A program made the translations under genes and the position numbers. The notes beneath the pieces were generated by a model. That model had not been told where the DNA came from, ran no database searches, and saw only the letters and a list, made by a program, of their open reading frames with translations. A DNA stretch of 64,000 nt from Gnetum montanum (lineage: Eukaryota; Streptophyta; Gnetopsida; Gnetales; Gnetaceae): the NCBI GenBank assembly GCA_015680685.1, contig MNCI01003059.1:162048-226047 (forward strand), read 5' to 3'. Positions 11,701 through 25,688 of the stretch are shown here, in pieces; positions within the stretch are counted from its first letter, which is position 1; the number at the start of each line of letters is the position of its first letter.

Positions 11701-13655
11701 AATTGTATAGAATTCCCTTTGTCAAATTTTAAGAGCCATGACTCTTAACATAGATCACTCCATCGTAGGCTCCAATAGCATGTGAAGTTTCTAGGATATT
11801 GAGAAAGTTAGAACTATGAATAGAAAAAAGGAAAAACACCACCACTAGCTCAATTCAATTAGAAAGGTGAACTTATGATGATAATTCTAACCAAGTTGAG
11901 GAGTCTTATTTAAGTGATGTGAAATATCACAAATGAAATAAAACAACATGGAACCATAAAAACCTCAATAGTTAAGATGTTTAACAGTTAATACAAAGAT
12001 TAATTAATGTTTGTCATGAGACTAGTTTATACACTATGAAAATCAAACACCATGACAATGGATAGGTTAAATAATGATGACAATAAAATAACACATGGTG
12101 AAAATAGTAAAATGAAATGAATGGTTTACTTAGTTCCTTAATAGATAAGTATTAGAGGCACTAAGAAAGAAATTTTTGAGCCAATAATATAGGTGAACCA
12201 TTATTGAAAGGCATGTTGAATAAATATTTTTAGCTTATAGATAGACTAGTTATATGATATATATCAAATGTAGTGAAAAATCATGAGATTTCACATTACC
12301 TTTTTCTTATAATGAAGTATCATTATTCACGTTGATATTTATTGGTATAGGGACATTAGTTGTATTTTTGTATGATATTATACTAGACGTATTATTAGAA
12401 CATTATTGTTTAGATGTTTTGAATTAGCGAATGTTATAAATTAATTACAATTGATGTTGTTCTTTCCATACAATGTAGTTTGATTTATATGTATATGATC
12501 CCTACTTAAAATTATTTGGATATCTAATTTCATAATATTCTATTGGACTTCTGGATTATTTTTGTGGAATGTTATACAAAATTATGCAATAATAAATAAC
12601 AATATAGTTTGACTAAGAAAATAAATTGAAATGAAAAACACATTATAAATTGAAATGAAAAACACATTATATAATGTGGACTTGTTGGAAAAAGTTGAAA
12701 TCTTCATAGATAACTTAAGTTCACATTTACAAAAGAAATTAATAATATAATAAAGGAATTAATTGTTTAGGATTCATTACAAGTTTTTTTATTTGAAGCT
12801 ATAATTGAAAAGTAATATCTTTAAGAGTATAATGCTCTCACTACTAGAAAATGGCTACATAGTAAATATTCTAAATAAAATAAAGAGCAAGCAGATGAAG
12901 ACACTTTTAAACATAAAGAAACGTAGCAAGCAAAGTAAGTTGATCAAAAAGAGTGACATCAATAATGCTTAGTTAATAATTGTTGTGATTCTTAGAATTT
13001 GATTCCAAGCCTATTGTGTAGCTGGACATTGGGAAAGAAAATGTCAAAAAGAGTCTTTAACACTACAAATATAACACCAAGCAGAAACAAATCCAATATG
13101 TTGAAGGTGAATATTGATAAGAAGAACTTGATACATTAGATATCATAACAATATACAATTTTTAAAGAAAGTGAGAACTTCTAGATATCCATAAATTTTC
13201 TCTTCTAAATTTATAGTGATAACTATATCTTTTAAGATTTATTAGATTTATTATGAATAAGACCATTATCTCATATATTGCTTTAAAGTTAAAAAGAAAA
13301 ATAGAACTACTATTCTTCCAAGAAATTGTTAGTGGTTGCAATGGAAGCTTGGTGTTGGAAATGGTAACTTTCTTTTAGTTTTTTGTAGGATTATAATTAG
13401 ACTATGGGTTGTAGTGATCAATTACTATTGAACCATCCGTTGACCATGCCTCATGGTGAGGTAATGGTTGAAGTACATGGTGAAAAGTAACTCGCACAAG
13501 TTAACTGTAACTAGTAATTGCCATGAATTGTCATGACTCGTTAATATAACTTTTAAGGGCCATGACTTGTGACAAGGTTGTGTTTTTTTTCTTGAGTTAA
13601 TAATGACACATGGCTTAATTAAAAATTTTTAGCAAAATGAAAATCATTTTAAATA
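11700..13655. other. AT-rich unclassified stretch
   Basis: I find no long open frame and no recognisable domain, LTR end or RNA gene. It is probably decayed transposon sequence. It contains a perfect 24-bp direct duplication (listed separately). Confidence 0.5.
12623..12670. repeat. Perfect 24-bp tandem duplication
   Basis: Two adjacent identical copies of a 24-base unit beginning aaattgaaatgaaaaacaca. The identity in otherwise decayed surroundings suggests a fairly recent slippage duplication. Confidence 0.85.
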
Positions 13656-14790
13656 CACATCCCTCTTACTGTGCTCTTTAGCATAGCAAGTGTAGTAGCA
13701 CTTTGGTAGCTAGTCTACACCAGTGTCAAGCCAAAAGCTGTCAAGCTAGCTTAGTATGGAAGAAGTGTTTGGCAGGATTCTAACTCTTGAAGCTACCCTT
13801 CCTGCTATGCTCTTGAGCATAGCTAGCATAGCAAGAATAAAGATTGCAATTTTTGCTATCTGTGCTATGCTCTATCACAACCTGCTATGTTGTCTGTGCT
13901 ATGCTCTATCACAACCTACTACATTGTCTAGCATAGCAAGCATAGTAGCACTAGACTTTAGTTTTTGCAAGAATTGCCCAACTGTTGTGCTACGCTCTAG
14001 AGAGTAGTTAGCGTAGCAATAAGGGACTACCGTCAAAAGCTTCTAGAGCTTAGCATAGGCCTTTATGCCAGCTCTAGCACTCTTTTGACAAGCAGGATCA
14101 ACAACTTGCACTCTTTTTGTACCCCCTTTCATGTCCCAAAATTGTACCTATGTTTGATCCCACTTGAAAGAGGGGAGAATGTAGTCCTGGAGCATACCCT
14201 CCAAATTGCACTATTTTTCACTATTTGCAGGTACATTGTCGTCTTGGCACATGTAATCTCAGTAGTGTAGCCACAGTCTAGTAATCTCGTAAGACCTAGT
14301 GGAGCACACCAGAGCGTAGCACTAGTTGTTCTAGTGGGAGCATAGAAAAGGTTAGCATAGCCCCACCTACCCCTTTGTCATGTGGTGCTCAATTTGCACT
14401 TCACGCTAACCCTAAGCCTATAAATACCCCTGCATACCACACTTTGGGGGTTGGAAATTCATTCTAGCAGTGGGCATTTGAAGCATTTGGCTAGAAAATT
14501 TAAGTAGCAGTTAGCATCTCAAAGCACCACTTAGCACCTGAAGCACCTTGAGCACCCTGTGCATTGGAGCGTATCAGCACCTTGGCAACACCTTTGCATC
14601 CCACTCAGCATCACAGCGCATCGCAAGCCCACAAGACACCATGATAGCCAATCCAACAAGCACAGATCTTGTAATGGACATTAGTCTTCATCTCAGGACA
14701 CCCCAAAGACTCTGGCTAGGCTACTACTATGCCTGTTTATACACCATGTACCTCCACAAAGTTCATTTGTATTTGCTACACTCCCTATCT
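13656..14790 (+). repeat. 5' LTR of the Ogre-like element (first ~210 bp missing)
   Basis: It aligns with 31443-32525 and with 32703-33633. It contains many inverted motifs of the form GCTATGCTC..GAGCATAGC (for example 13803-13835), a promoter-like CTATAAATACCCC at about 14418 and short GTAGCA/TAGCAT repeats. The 3' boundary is approximate, between 14780 and 14794. The open frames inside (13756, 14085, 14548) are LTR sequence, not genes. Confidence 0.8.
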
Positions 14791-14794
14791 AGGG

Positions 14795-14802
14795 TGGTAT
14801 CA
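14795..14802 (+). other. Possible primer-binding site remnant
   Basis: TGGTATCA just after the LTR matches the first eight bases complementary to initiator tRNA-Met. The match stops there, so this may be chance or decay. Confidence 0.3.
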
Positions 14803-15627
14803 TCCTTTCTTTCTCTCAAAATCCATTGCATTTTAAGCATCTCTTTTGTTGCATTTTAAGCATTTTCTTTGACACTTAGTATCACATTCGCACTTTTTCA
14901 TTATTTTACATGTTTTTTACACACTTTTACCATTTTTCTCATGCCAAGAGACCCTCCTACACTCAGGCCTAGTCGGCCTTAGTACTACCAAGAACACCAT
15001 CAACGCTCACATTTTTAGGTAACCACGCCTCCTCCCAGTTGTGCTTGATACCTCCATTGTAACTGGTGAAGTCCCTATTCGATTAGCAAGACCATCTAGT
15101 GCACTCTACCTCTGTTCCCCAGGAAAGGCCCTCACACAGAGGTTAGGTCAAGGCTATGTGCTTGCAAATCCCTCAGTGTTCCAGCCACCAATATTTTTGG
15201 TCACTATAGTTTTCTAGTGCTATAAGAAGGGCCTTGCCATTTCCTTTTGTGTTCAATGGTAGTCTTTCATGCTCTTTCCACCTTTTTTATTAGCTTCGAA
15301 CTAATGTAGATGTGACACCCCTATGGTTATCTATGATCTAGTTGGTGTAGATTGGTCCCAGTTGTTGGTTCCCCTGGAACCTTGCAGGACAGAAGCCAAA
15401 GTGTATCTCTCGCACTTGGACCCTAAGTTCTATGTGCTAGGAGGAGTGTAGCTTACCCTCAGCATAGGATCATAGCAAGTGTAGCATCAGGGTTAAACAT
15501 TTTTTCTAGTAGCACTCTCATACTTGGTTATCATTTTGGCATTTCTATACTTAGCTTTTTTTAGCACTTGTTATACTTAACCTTTTCTTTTTCAGCATTG
15601 CACCTTTTGCATTTTTTTTCACAGTAG
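14803..15627 (+). other. Leader of the Ogre-like element
   Basis: No long open frame. An ATG at 14941 opens a short Pro/Arg-rich frame with early stops. Some Ogre elements carry an extra ORF upstream of gag, but I cannot support one here. Confidence 0.5.
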
Positions 15628-18600
15628 CATGAATCCTAAAGAGCCTTCAACCTCTACCTTAGGAGTAGTCGTTGTTCAACCTATCTATTAGGAATTCACC
15701 ATCAACATCCCTAGAGTCGAGGGATCCATCTTTGTGGGAAGGCAATCCCTTAGGCCCCATAACCAATCTCCCAAGCACGTGATGCTCAACAAAGATAAAT
15801 ACAACTTTCTTTGTGTGAAGCTCCAGGTAGGCATTCCCTTAGACCGCCAAGAGTTGGAGGTAAAGTGAGGTTATGAGCTCATACATTGGAATGGGAGGGA
15901 GTGCTTCCCTATGCCTAACGATCTCATTCCCCTCACCAAGACCTTTCAGTGGATGCTTAACCAACTCATTTGATTGAGTGGGTTAAACGAGAATGATGTA
16001 GCACTGACTATGAGAAGCCCTTGCAAGATGGGCAAGAGGAATTCAAGGCTTACTCAAAAAACAAGAATTCCTTTTATCTCTCTTTCTTGTTGCCCACCTC
16101 TAATGTTGCTCCTTCGCAACCTTAGTCGTCTACCTTTTTTGAGGTAGCAACATCTCCCTTGTCACCACCTAGACCGACACCCATTGTGGTAAGTCATCTA
16201 GCGCATACACATTAGGATGCAAGACTATTTGTTACCCTACCCTTTGTGGTATTGGCATAATCTATGCTATCCTCTATGCTAGCATCCGTGATACCAACTT
16301 AGCCCTACATGCACATAGTGCCAACATCCCAGCCACACGTGGGTTAGGCATTGTATGTTTCACCTATCTCTATGATGCCTCCTATGACAACCCAAGCCAC
16401 AACCATGTGGTGGGGCCTTGCCTCTATGCCCTAGGCACGACATACACAATAGCGACATGCATGATAGAATTTATAGTAGTACGCTTAATAGGCATGCTAT
16501 GTGGTTGCACAGCCTACAACGAGGCCATGGAACACACCAATAACATAATAGGTTGCACAACCAACATAGCTTGTTGCACCTACACTGAGCCTGGATCAAG
16601 CATTCTAGCTCATTCAAACACTCATTGAAGATGTCAAACGGCTTAAGGCCACTTCCTTTAACACCATCTAGGTGATGAACTTCTACCGGGATGACCCTAT
16701 TAGTCCCACTATCCCATCACTAACCTTACCTCCTAGCATTCAACTTCCCTAGTTCACCAAATATAATGGTGAAGGAGACCCTCACATTGATCTAGTGACC
16801 TTTCAATCTAAATGCCTTTTATTGCAAGCATGGCCACATGAGATCATTCACGTGTTTTCCATGTCCCTAACTGGCAAGGCGCTAGACTGGTACCACGTGC
16901 TTCCTAGGGCCTCCATATCTTCGTTGGAGGATTTGTTTAGCCAATTTGTCACTCACTTGAAGTAAAAATTGAAGCCTAAGGTGATCTTAGACTAACTTAT
17001 GCAGATCAAGTAGGGCCACTTAGAGCCCATTCAAAAGTTCATCCAATGATGGAGCACTGCACTTAATGAAATCTATGAGCCTCTCGTAGAAACTCACATA
17101 TTGACCATTTTCAAAGGTGTAGTAAACGACTTCATTAAGTTGAAACTGTACTATCTTGCCCCACACTCCTTGAGCCAAGCATTCACTTAAACGAAGAGCA
17201 TTTAGGATGCGGTGTAAGCCAGTAAGGATTTGGCCTACATGGCCTACAAGAATGTAGACACAAAGAAAGACAAGGAGAAGGGCAAGGCAACAACAACCGT
17301 TGTAGTGGTGGCTAATGAGGCCAAGTCGAGCTATGCCAAACCAATGGCTAAGGAAACCAAGGCCCTAGTGAAAAATAAGGTAATTAGCTCTGGCACTATG
17401 GCAACTAACTAACTTGCATCATCGGTGGCCACAAGGCAAGCTATCCCAAGGTCAAACTTTGAGCACAAGGAACTCTCAACGTATACACCATTGCCCATCA
17501 AACCATCAAAACTGTTGGGTCAGCTACTTAGTGCTAAGTGTATCCAGTATAAGAAAATATTTGAAGATGCTTGCAAGCATCATGATCGCTACTGTAAGCT
17601 CCTCAGAAACCCATCAGCAGTTGCACCAAACGAGTGCCCAATCCCAAAATTCTTCAAGCTTGACCGATTTTGCCATTATCATCAATTACCTGGCCATGAC
17701 ATGGATTTCTACATGGCCTTATGGGATGACATACAATGCATGATTGACTAAGGCCAACTGGTTCTTAATTCAATCAATCTAGTTCAACCAAAAAATCAAT
17801 CAATGAAGGTATACAAAGATCCTCTCAATGCAAATGGCATAGGCTATGTCATCAATGCCATTGGCATTGATAACGATGTAGGATCAACACGAGAGCCATT
17901 TGTGATTTGTGTGCCCTCTAACAACATTGGGGCCTCTTCAGCGTCAACTAGTAGAAGGACCCCTTTTGTCATCAGAGCACTACCTCAAGTGCCCATGACA
18001 TCCTTTGTGGTTAGGGCCCTACAACACATTATGGCAACTGCAACTTAGACACCCTTTTTCATTAGGGTGCTACAACGTATGGACCCTTTGCTGAGTCAAG
18101 TGGTGGGAATTACAACAGGCCCTACTCATCTAAGGCCTCATCCTGCATATAATACTAGGTAGTTAAGGTGGTAGCCTAGGAGGCCAAATGAATACCTTAC
18201 CTACCAAATGATGAGGGAACACATGGCATTAGGTTTGCCTAAGCCCATCCCCTTGTCTACTATTCTTATGGCCACATCAACCGAAGCTACTACTATAAGT
18301 GATCAACAATTGAGCACTGAGGCTCACAGGCAAGCAAAACAAAACAAGCCCAAATATCCTCCCTAAGAGATCTACCTTTTGGGTTGCATGGAGGAGTTGA
18401 AGGCTAACAAGGCAACTGATAGTGGTAAGAACTTTCTAGATGTGTTGGCATAAGTTAAGTAGGCTCATAAAAAAATACAACCTTGAGCTTGTACGACTTA
18501 GTGATGACCTCCTCTACTCATTGCGATGTACTAGTTCACATGTTGGCCTTCATTCCTATCAAAGAGGACATCCTAGTAGATGAACAAGCCATCCACACTG

Positions 18601-19296
18601 TAATGCTTCCTCCTTTGCCTCAGGAATAAAGTCTAATGCCTCTAGCATTTCGTGATGAGGTAATCAAGGTAGACCCTAAAAGGGTCAAGTCACCATGACA
18701 TTAATGTTTATAACCATCTACGTAGGGCAATGCAAGATTCACAAGGTGCATGTCAATGATGAGGCAGCGACCAACGTCATCCCATTCCAATCGTTGACAA
18801 ACTTGGTATGGTGTTATCGTGAAGGGAATGGTCACAATAGCCTTCATGGAAGGGGAGTGATTCCCCACCATGACCAAATTCATTGTCATCGAGGAGATGC
18901 CTAGGTTCAACTTGATTTTGGGAAGGCCTTGGTTAGCCCAATTATGGACCATCTCCTCACCCATTCACTGAGATATCCACCTTCCGTACAAAGGTGGAGA
19001 AGTGATCATACATGGTGACAACTCGGTTCCTCCAACCATCAACAATGTTGATGTAGACAAAGGGTCAAAGGTAAAGTTCCCTGATGATATGTCACCCATG
19101 AAGGACAAGAGTAAACCTTGTCTAGAAAACCCATTTGAAGAACCAAAAGAGGCTGATACCCTCCCTGAGGAAGCTTTATGGGCAGAATTTCTCTTTAGCA
19201 TCAATGATGAAGGTATAGGCGAATACCGCTTCGTGTTGCTTGGGCCCTATGCACCCCCTAATCCACATCAAGTTAGGAAGCAACTACATGGCTAAG
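15628..19296 (+). pseudogene. gag-pro: Gag-protease of the Ogre-like element
   Basis: The frame starts at ATG 15628 (MNPKEPSTSTLG). The retrotransposon gag domain lies around 16740-17160, with motifs FTKYNGEGDPHIDLVTFQ, LTGKALDWYHVLPRASI and LEDLFSQFVTH. A degenerate zinc-binding block CHYHQLPGHDMDFYMALW (Tat-style C-H-GH) follows near 17670. The protease is at about 18690-18960: VNDEAATNVIPFQSL has a DEA where D-S/G-G-A is usual, and the downstream ILGRPWL motif is present. Many in-frame TAG/TAA codons lie at positions that look like former CAG/CAA. The 17230 and 19002 frames are fragments of this gene; the minus frames here are shadows. The last codons run into a potential donor AAG/GTACTC at 19297. 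Confidence 0.85.
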
Positions 19297-19550
19297 GTAC
19301 TCCCTTAGTGTAGCATGTGTTAGGTGCTTACTTGCCCTCAATTTTTTGCATGCTGTGTTAGCCTTATTAGCCTTTTGCTTACATAGTTATGTTCCACATG
19401 ATTACTTGCACTTTGCATTATTCTCTTTGTTACACATTCACCTCTTTTTCTTATGAATTTTCACTTAGTCTTTCACACATTAACAAAAGATTAAAAACAC
19501 ATAAAAAATTATAAAACTAAAACTACCAAAAAAAAAAAAAGAGAAGCACA

Positions 19551-19790
19551 TGGCCTGAAAATGCCTTAAACTAACCTATGGCCTGAAAAGGCCTTAAACT
19601 AGCATGTGGCCCGAAAAGGCCTTACACTAATATATGGCTTGAAGAGACCTTAAAATAATGTGTGGCCTAGAATGACCTTAGACTAACAATCACCATGGCC
19701 CAAAATGGCCTTAAACTAGCAATTTTCATGGCCCAAAATGGCCTTAAATTAGTAATTGCCCTTCTGCCATGGCCTTAAACTGGCAGGGGG
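19551..19790 (+). repeat. Tandem ~30-bp repeat, GGCC..GGCCTTAAACTAGCA type
   Basis: About seven imperfect units with the pattern TGGCC-GAAAA-GGCCTTAAACTA. Each is a small palindrome (GGCC spacer GGCC) followed by a TTAAACTAGCA box. The same box recurs at 25531-25566 and in the array at 29190-29615. Confidence 0.8.
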
Positions 19791-20017
19791 CCCACAAGGG
19801 GCCTAATCACATCAACTATTGGATTATCCACATTAAATAGTTAGCAAAATAAACATGAAGTTTCACACAAAATTCTCATCACAAAAAACATGAGTTTTAT
19901 TATATCTCTATCAGTAGGAGTACATAGTGTGACCATGGGCTAAAAAGGACCAAAGTGGAAAATTGCCCAACAACAAGGCTACATCAGGTCAGCTCAGTCA
20001 GAGGCATTTGGTAGGGG

Positions 20018-23000
20018 TCAAGGTTCCTCCTCCTCCTCTTCTATTGCTCTACTAGGGCCTACGCTATTGCCTAGTGCCTATCTCAAAACAACACAAAACA
20101 ACAAATTAATCAGCAAGTGCAAAACTACAATACAAAATTAATGTGCAAAAATGACACATAAAAAAGCATAAAAGGAAAAAGCTAAACTAACCTGAGAGGA
20201 TCTTGCATCGGAATCTGGAGGTAATGTATCAAGGCCTTCCTCCAAGCATCGGAGGATCTTGACCTTTGATAACCGCATCTAGTCCTTATGGCCAAAGTCA
20301 ACATTTGTAAGGATTTTATCCTTGTCCACAATAGTCCATGTAGAAGGCTACATAGAAAAGGTGGTCGTAGAAGTCTCCTTTGGGAGTAGGGTAATCTCTT
20401 GCTCTAGGGAACCACTCACCACTATGTGTTGGACAAATAACTTGAAATCTTGACTTCCACTAATTGCTTTAATGAACATCTCACAACGAAAAGCCTTCAC
20501 AGACTCATCCTTGAGCTGTTGTAAGTAGGCGTCCCACTCCCACTTGTAGTGGCACTTGTGGTTGTTCTGCATATGCTACCATTTGCACACCTTGGCACTG
20601 AAGCTCTTTCACTCCTCATTCTTCTAGGAGAGTAGATCCATCCGCAACCTCTTCTTGACAATCTCTTGGGTAGCCTCATTCTTACCTCGGATTGTCAACT
20701 AGTACCTAGCATAATCTATCTCTGATGTCCACCAAGTACCATCGTTTTGTGCTTGAGTTGACAAGAAGTCATGACAAGATTGGAGGTCCTTGTTCTTTAT
20801 GGTCAGGCTTACCACTGCCCCCTGGAGCTCGTGCATGTATTTCCATAGGTATTCATTCAAGCAGCTATAGGTCCATAATGCCTTTGCACTGGAAAGTGAG
20901 CACTTGCTCACTGCCTCATACACATGATGAGGCACCTACTCCACCTTAGGGGGATACTTAGGAATGACATCCATGTGAGCTACCTGATTTTAATCCTAGC
21001 AAAGCTTAGAGTGTGTTAGCATACAATGAACAAACCAATATTAGCAACAAGCTAAGCCATAGAATTAGCAAAATAGTTGAAGCAAAATGACATGCATACC
21101 AAGTTTAGGATCCACCTATTGTATGCAGTCCACCATGTCCTCCATGATGCCTTCTATGAAGGCAAATTTATCTTGTGTCTTTGCCCATGGCTTCATGCAA
21201 TGGGTAGGCGCTAGTGATGGGTCATTGGCAAGAAGGTCTAAGACTACAATACAAAAAAATGTAGCACTTATTAATAACTAAGCAGTTAAGGCTTAAAAGC
21301 AAAATGCAAAAGCAAATGATAACAAAAAGTGCTTACTAAGCAAGCCCTTGGATGTCAATGCGGGTGGGTCTCCCAACTGCACATCATCAAAGAGGTTGGC
21401 AAAGTCACCCTCAAGGTGGAACAACCCCTCCTTATCAAACTAGTGGGAGATCTCTGGGGCCTCTGGTGGCTTCCTGCTATGAGCTACCTCCTCTTCAACT
21501 TGAGAAGGGGTCATGCCCGTTGTTCCCACTGTTGCCGCTATTGCTTCTTTAGTAGCCCTCTTGCTTGACTCACATAGCATAGCAGTATTAGCATAGCATA
21601 ATAAACCAAAAATAAAAAAAATATAAGCTAGATGCATCTATGATGTGCATTAACCTGCAACCACTAAACAAAGTGTGGGTATCTTGAGGTGGACTTTTTT
21701 GACACCTGCTTATCCAATTGCAAGGGGAGTATCCTTTGTCGAGCATGGCCTCTTAATTTTATCCTTGGAAAACCCCACCATCTTTGTGATATATTTCTCC
21801 ACCCTCTTTGCATCCCCAAAAACTATTGGTGGACACTTGCGTACACTGTCATGGAAATATGGTGAGTGTGACCTCCTGAGATGTGCCTTCATTATAAATA
21901 AATACAACTTCTCAATCCCCTCTAGAGGGTCATGCACACAAGTAGTGGCAAAAAATGCTTAATCCATGGATTGGACAACTGCTTGCCATCCTACACAATC
22001 CAACACCCACTATCCATAATCACTAAGAAATCTACAAGCCTTTGTAGATAGGCTATAAATATTACAAAGTGAAAATGAGATCTTACATTAACATTGTGGC
22101 GAAGGATGATAATCTTTGCCTGTAACCCAGTAGCAAGAGAAGAAGCCTAGTTAAACATGGTACTCTCCTTTATAACCTCCTGCATCACTCATGCTTACTC
22201 TACTTTAAGAAGCTTTCCTTGGGAGAGTAGCTTAGGAAAGGCATTGGCACAGAAAAGAGGGTAAACCCTTTGGAACTTAGGCACATGCACATTTCCAATG
22301 ATGATACCTTTACAAGAGTAGGTGGTTCCTTGCCACTCCTTAATCTCCTCTCTCTAGTCTGCCTCTCAGTTGGGCTTGTCAATGATTGATGGGCCCACAG
22401 AGGAAAGACCAAAGAAGTCAGCAAAGAAGGCATCATTGAGGTCCAAGACTACCCTCAATTCATGCATGTGAGTAATAAAATAGTGGGCATCACAGCTAAA
22501 GGAGTCAACAATAGTCACCATCTCGGCCACTAGTGTGCTTGGGCTAAGGGCCAAGAAAAGGTCCATCAATCCACCATGTGCAAGCCAACTAGTCAGAGCC
22601 TGTAAGGCCTAATCACACAACCACTCCTATGCCTCCTCCACATCACCGTATTCATGATGAGAGTAGGCTCATTATGACCAATGGTGACCATTGTTACTTC
22701 TCCTAAAGCAACATCAACTATAACATAGGAAAACACGATGTTAGCACCATGCAATCAACATGTGCATGAGAACAAGCAATAAAAATCAAGCCAACATAAC
22801 AAATACTCACATGGAACAAACAGTATGTGTGATGCAGGTGGTGGCACAACAAGCTCTCCAAAGATAGGCTTACCGCTAGCCCATCCCTTGTCAAGCCAAT
22901 TGTAGGTCTAGCACCGCTTGAATGCCTTCGGGTACTGAGTGTGGTAGTTCTCTAAGTCCTCTCCCACCTATTCAATAACTGCCTCCCAAATGCTTGGACT

Positions 23001-25075
23001 AGAGAAAAACACCTCTAGCACAGTACAAGTCAAAGAAAGGGCCTCTATCTCATCATGGAGTCCCTCATCATCAAGTTTAAATTTGGCATTGGACATTCAC
23101 AATTAGCAATTAACAAATCTAGCATGGCTAATGAGAATGAGATATAATGAAAAGAAATACCACTTATCCTTTGGCATAATATATAGATTGAGGTAGGTTT
23201 TGGAAGACAATATGCCCACACATGACAATGAAAAGTGTGTTGCTCTTGTTATAACAAGAGAACTCTAGCATGCTCTAGATTCTAGCTAAGGGACGAACAC
23301 TCCTGCGGCCTAGTGTCAAGCCACCTGCTTGATCACCGCTAGTCATGGGCTCATTGGACATGAATCGTAGTATGTCTTGGTTTACTTGACCAAGAACGGC
23401 TCGATGATGGTGCTTGAAGCCTCCATTTCCAAGTGTGACCACATGATCACACTAAAGTGCTATAGCAAGTAAGCTAGGAACTCACTTGCTCCTGGTCAGA
23501 ATCACATTGCTTGATGGCCCAACTTCATGCCGAGTGCAAGCGTGTTGGGTACAGGCTGGCTGATGCAAGATAGGATGCCGATCAGCTCCATGACCACTAA
23601 GACAAGCTTTAGTAGCACCATGAAACCACAAGATAGCAAACGAATGTGGTGTTAGCACACAATAGATTGCATTTTGGCATAAAATATTCACTTACACTTA
23701 GCAAAAATTAGCAAATCAAGCTCAAAATAGCATAACTTAGAAATCCTTAGGGTTTCCATGAGGCCCCATGAGATAGGATGTTAATACATATTTAATGTGC
23801 CTGGTTCTCATTAGGATACAGTAGTAATGTAGCATTAGCATTTTACTTTACATTCCTACCATTTGCACCAACACGGTTTGCATGTTCTAATGTTCATACA
23901 TTCAACTTGCAAAATTAGTATTTTGGCATAGCTTTCATGCATTTAGCATTTTGTTTCACATAAGGCATTGTTATCATTGGCATTTTTGCACTTGGCATCT
24001 TGTGCATTTGGCATTATAGTTTTGCACTTCTTCTTCAAATTTTCTCAAAATTTTTCTAACTCTAGGTGATATAGCATGATATCCTAGAAAATCTCGTTTG
24101 CTATGCTCCTTAGGGAGCATAGCCAAAAAATCGCCAAATTTTTCTAACTATCAACTATGCTCCCCAAGGAGGGCATGGCCCCCAAATAAGAAAAAAATTA
24201 ACAAGAAAAAAAAATTCTATTGGAAGTGTAGCATCCCAATGCATTTGAAACAAGTATTGGCTATGCTCCCTGGGGAGCGTAGTCGCTAGAACTTGAGCGT
24301 CCATCATCATGTCTTCTTCATTACGTTGTCTAGTGCCACATCGTCGTCCCTTCCCTTGTCCCTATGGCCTTCTCCCCATGTGTCCCTATGATGCCCAACC
24401 CTCCCTTCACCCTCACCTTGCACCCCCAGATTATAAAATAAGCAATGATAGAACCCTATCCCCTGGACGAGGCCATGTTAGTCATAACCCTTACCCCAAT
24501 CTGCCAATCACCTTCACCCACATGCCAACATAAAGAAAAAACAAAAGAGAGAAGAAGGGATAAAGAAACCCTAGCCATGCATGCCCTAGGCGTAGCCATT
24601 TGTGTCCCATTCTATGTCTTCCACGTGGCATGACCTCCAATGGGGGAAATCCCTATCCATTGCCAAGACAAAACCCCCATTTTCTCCCCCTTCCTTGCCC
24701 TGCGCATTGTGTCCCTTAGAAATAAACTTACAAAATCCATCATAACCAATGCATTGTTCCTTGTCCTATTCATTGTAGAAAATCAATGTAGACAATCATA
24801 ATAAAATGACGTATCAATAAAGACCCACAACCTACGCATGTGTCTTCTCCTCTTAGCCGTGGCTACCAAGGTAGCCAGCGCAACCATAGTCCCTACCAAG
24901 GTAGGCTACCCTAGGAACCAAACCCCAATGCAAGAGGTGCTAGAATGTGAAGAGAAAAAATGGTACAAAAAATGACAAGTGTGGAAAGCATACCTAGCAA
25001 TCAGTAGTGCTCTCCTCTCCTCCACCTACATCCACGACAGGTGTTTTAGGGCTCACCTTCCCTCTTCCATAGTGG
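20018..25075 (-). pseudogene. Antisense multi-exon gene inside the Ogre-like intron
   Basis: Exons on the minus strand: E1 about 25075-24994 (start unclear), 23451-23161, about 23098-22811, 22717-22087, 21990-21655, 21568-21337, 21243-21100, 20979-20192 and 20077-20018. Introns have GT..AG ends and plant-like sizes of about 86-120 bp in the distal part, for example GTGAGTATTT..GTTATAG at 22810-22718 and GTAAGCAC..TTGTAG at 21336-21244. Three junctions keep the frame exactly (21337/21243, 21100/20979, 20192/20077). The last exon ends in a run of six Glu, Pro and TGA at 20020-20018. The 788-nt exon is one frame with seven stops (six TAG, one TGA) and no frameshift. I recognise no domain. It could be a captured host gene or an element-specific antisense gene. 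Two other junctions are out of phase or uncertain. Confidence 0.75.
24100..24284. repeat. Palindromes of the type CTATGCTCC-GGAGCATAG
   Basis: Perfect hairpin at 24100-24123 (gctatgctcc tta gggagcatagc, here broken by spaces), with weaker versions near 24163-24186 and 24259-24284. The arms resemble the GCTATGCTC/GAGCATAGC inverted motifs of this element's LTRs. It falls in the first intron of the antisense gene. Confidence 0.8.
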
Positions 25076-25530
25076 CAAGTCTCGGATGTTGACTGTCACT
25101 GTGGTGCATCACCCTAGTGCTCTACTCTAGTTGCTGCACTCCACTTGCTATGCTCTAGTTGTCACTTCAAACTATGCTACGCTCTATAACTTCTCGTTAA
25201 CACTTTGAAAAATGATAGTTTACCCTATGTGAATCACACATATATACCCTTATGGGGTAATTAAATGTGCCACCTACCGCACTAGTGCTCCCACACTTAG
25301 GCAAATTTTCTTGAGTTTATTATGAAGTGTAGTAAGAGGGGGCAAGTGTAGCAAGGGGTGAGCATAGTAGCCAGAGTTTAGAAAAATTTCTGAATTTTCC
25401 TAACGATTCCCAGACTTAGAAAATTTTTGAGATTTTTCTAGTTGTCTAGCAAACACCCAACCCAATTCCACAACCCAGACACTACTTGCCTAGCTTAAAC
25501 TAATGCACCTTGCATAAAACACAATCCACT

Positions 25531-25566
25531 AAGACCTTAAACTAGCAATCCATGGCCTACCGAGGC
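25531..25566 (+). repeat. Single unit of the TTAAACTAGCA repeat before the RT exon
   Basis: Reads AAGACCTTAAACTAGCA, then a GGCC-containing half palindrome. Matches the array at 19551-19790, so repeat copies flank the antisense gene on both sides. Confidence 0.7.
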
Positions 25567-25688
25567 TCGAAACCAGCTCACACTTTTGCCTTTCTAATGT
25601 CCACTCTTACATGTTTAGGCAATTATTCCTTGCATTTCTTTCTTGATGTTATGCATTTCAACTCTATTAAGACAGGTGCGGCTTGACA

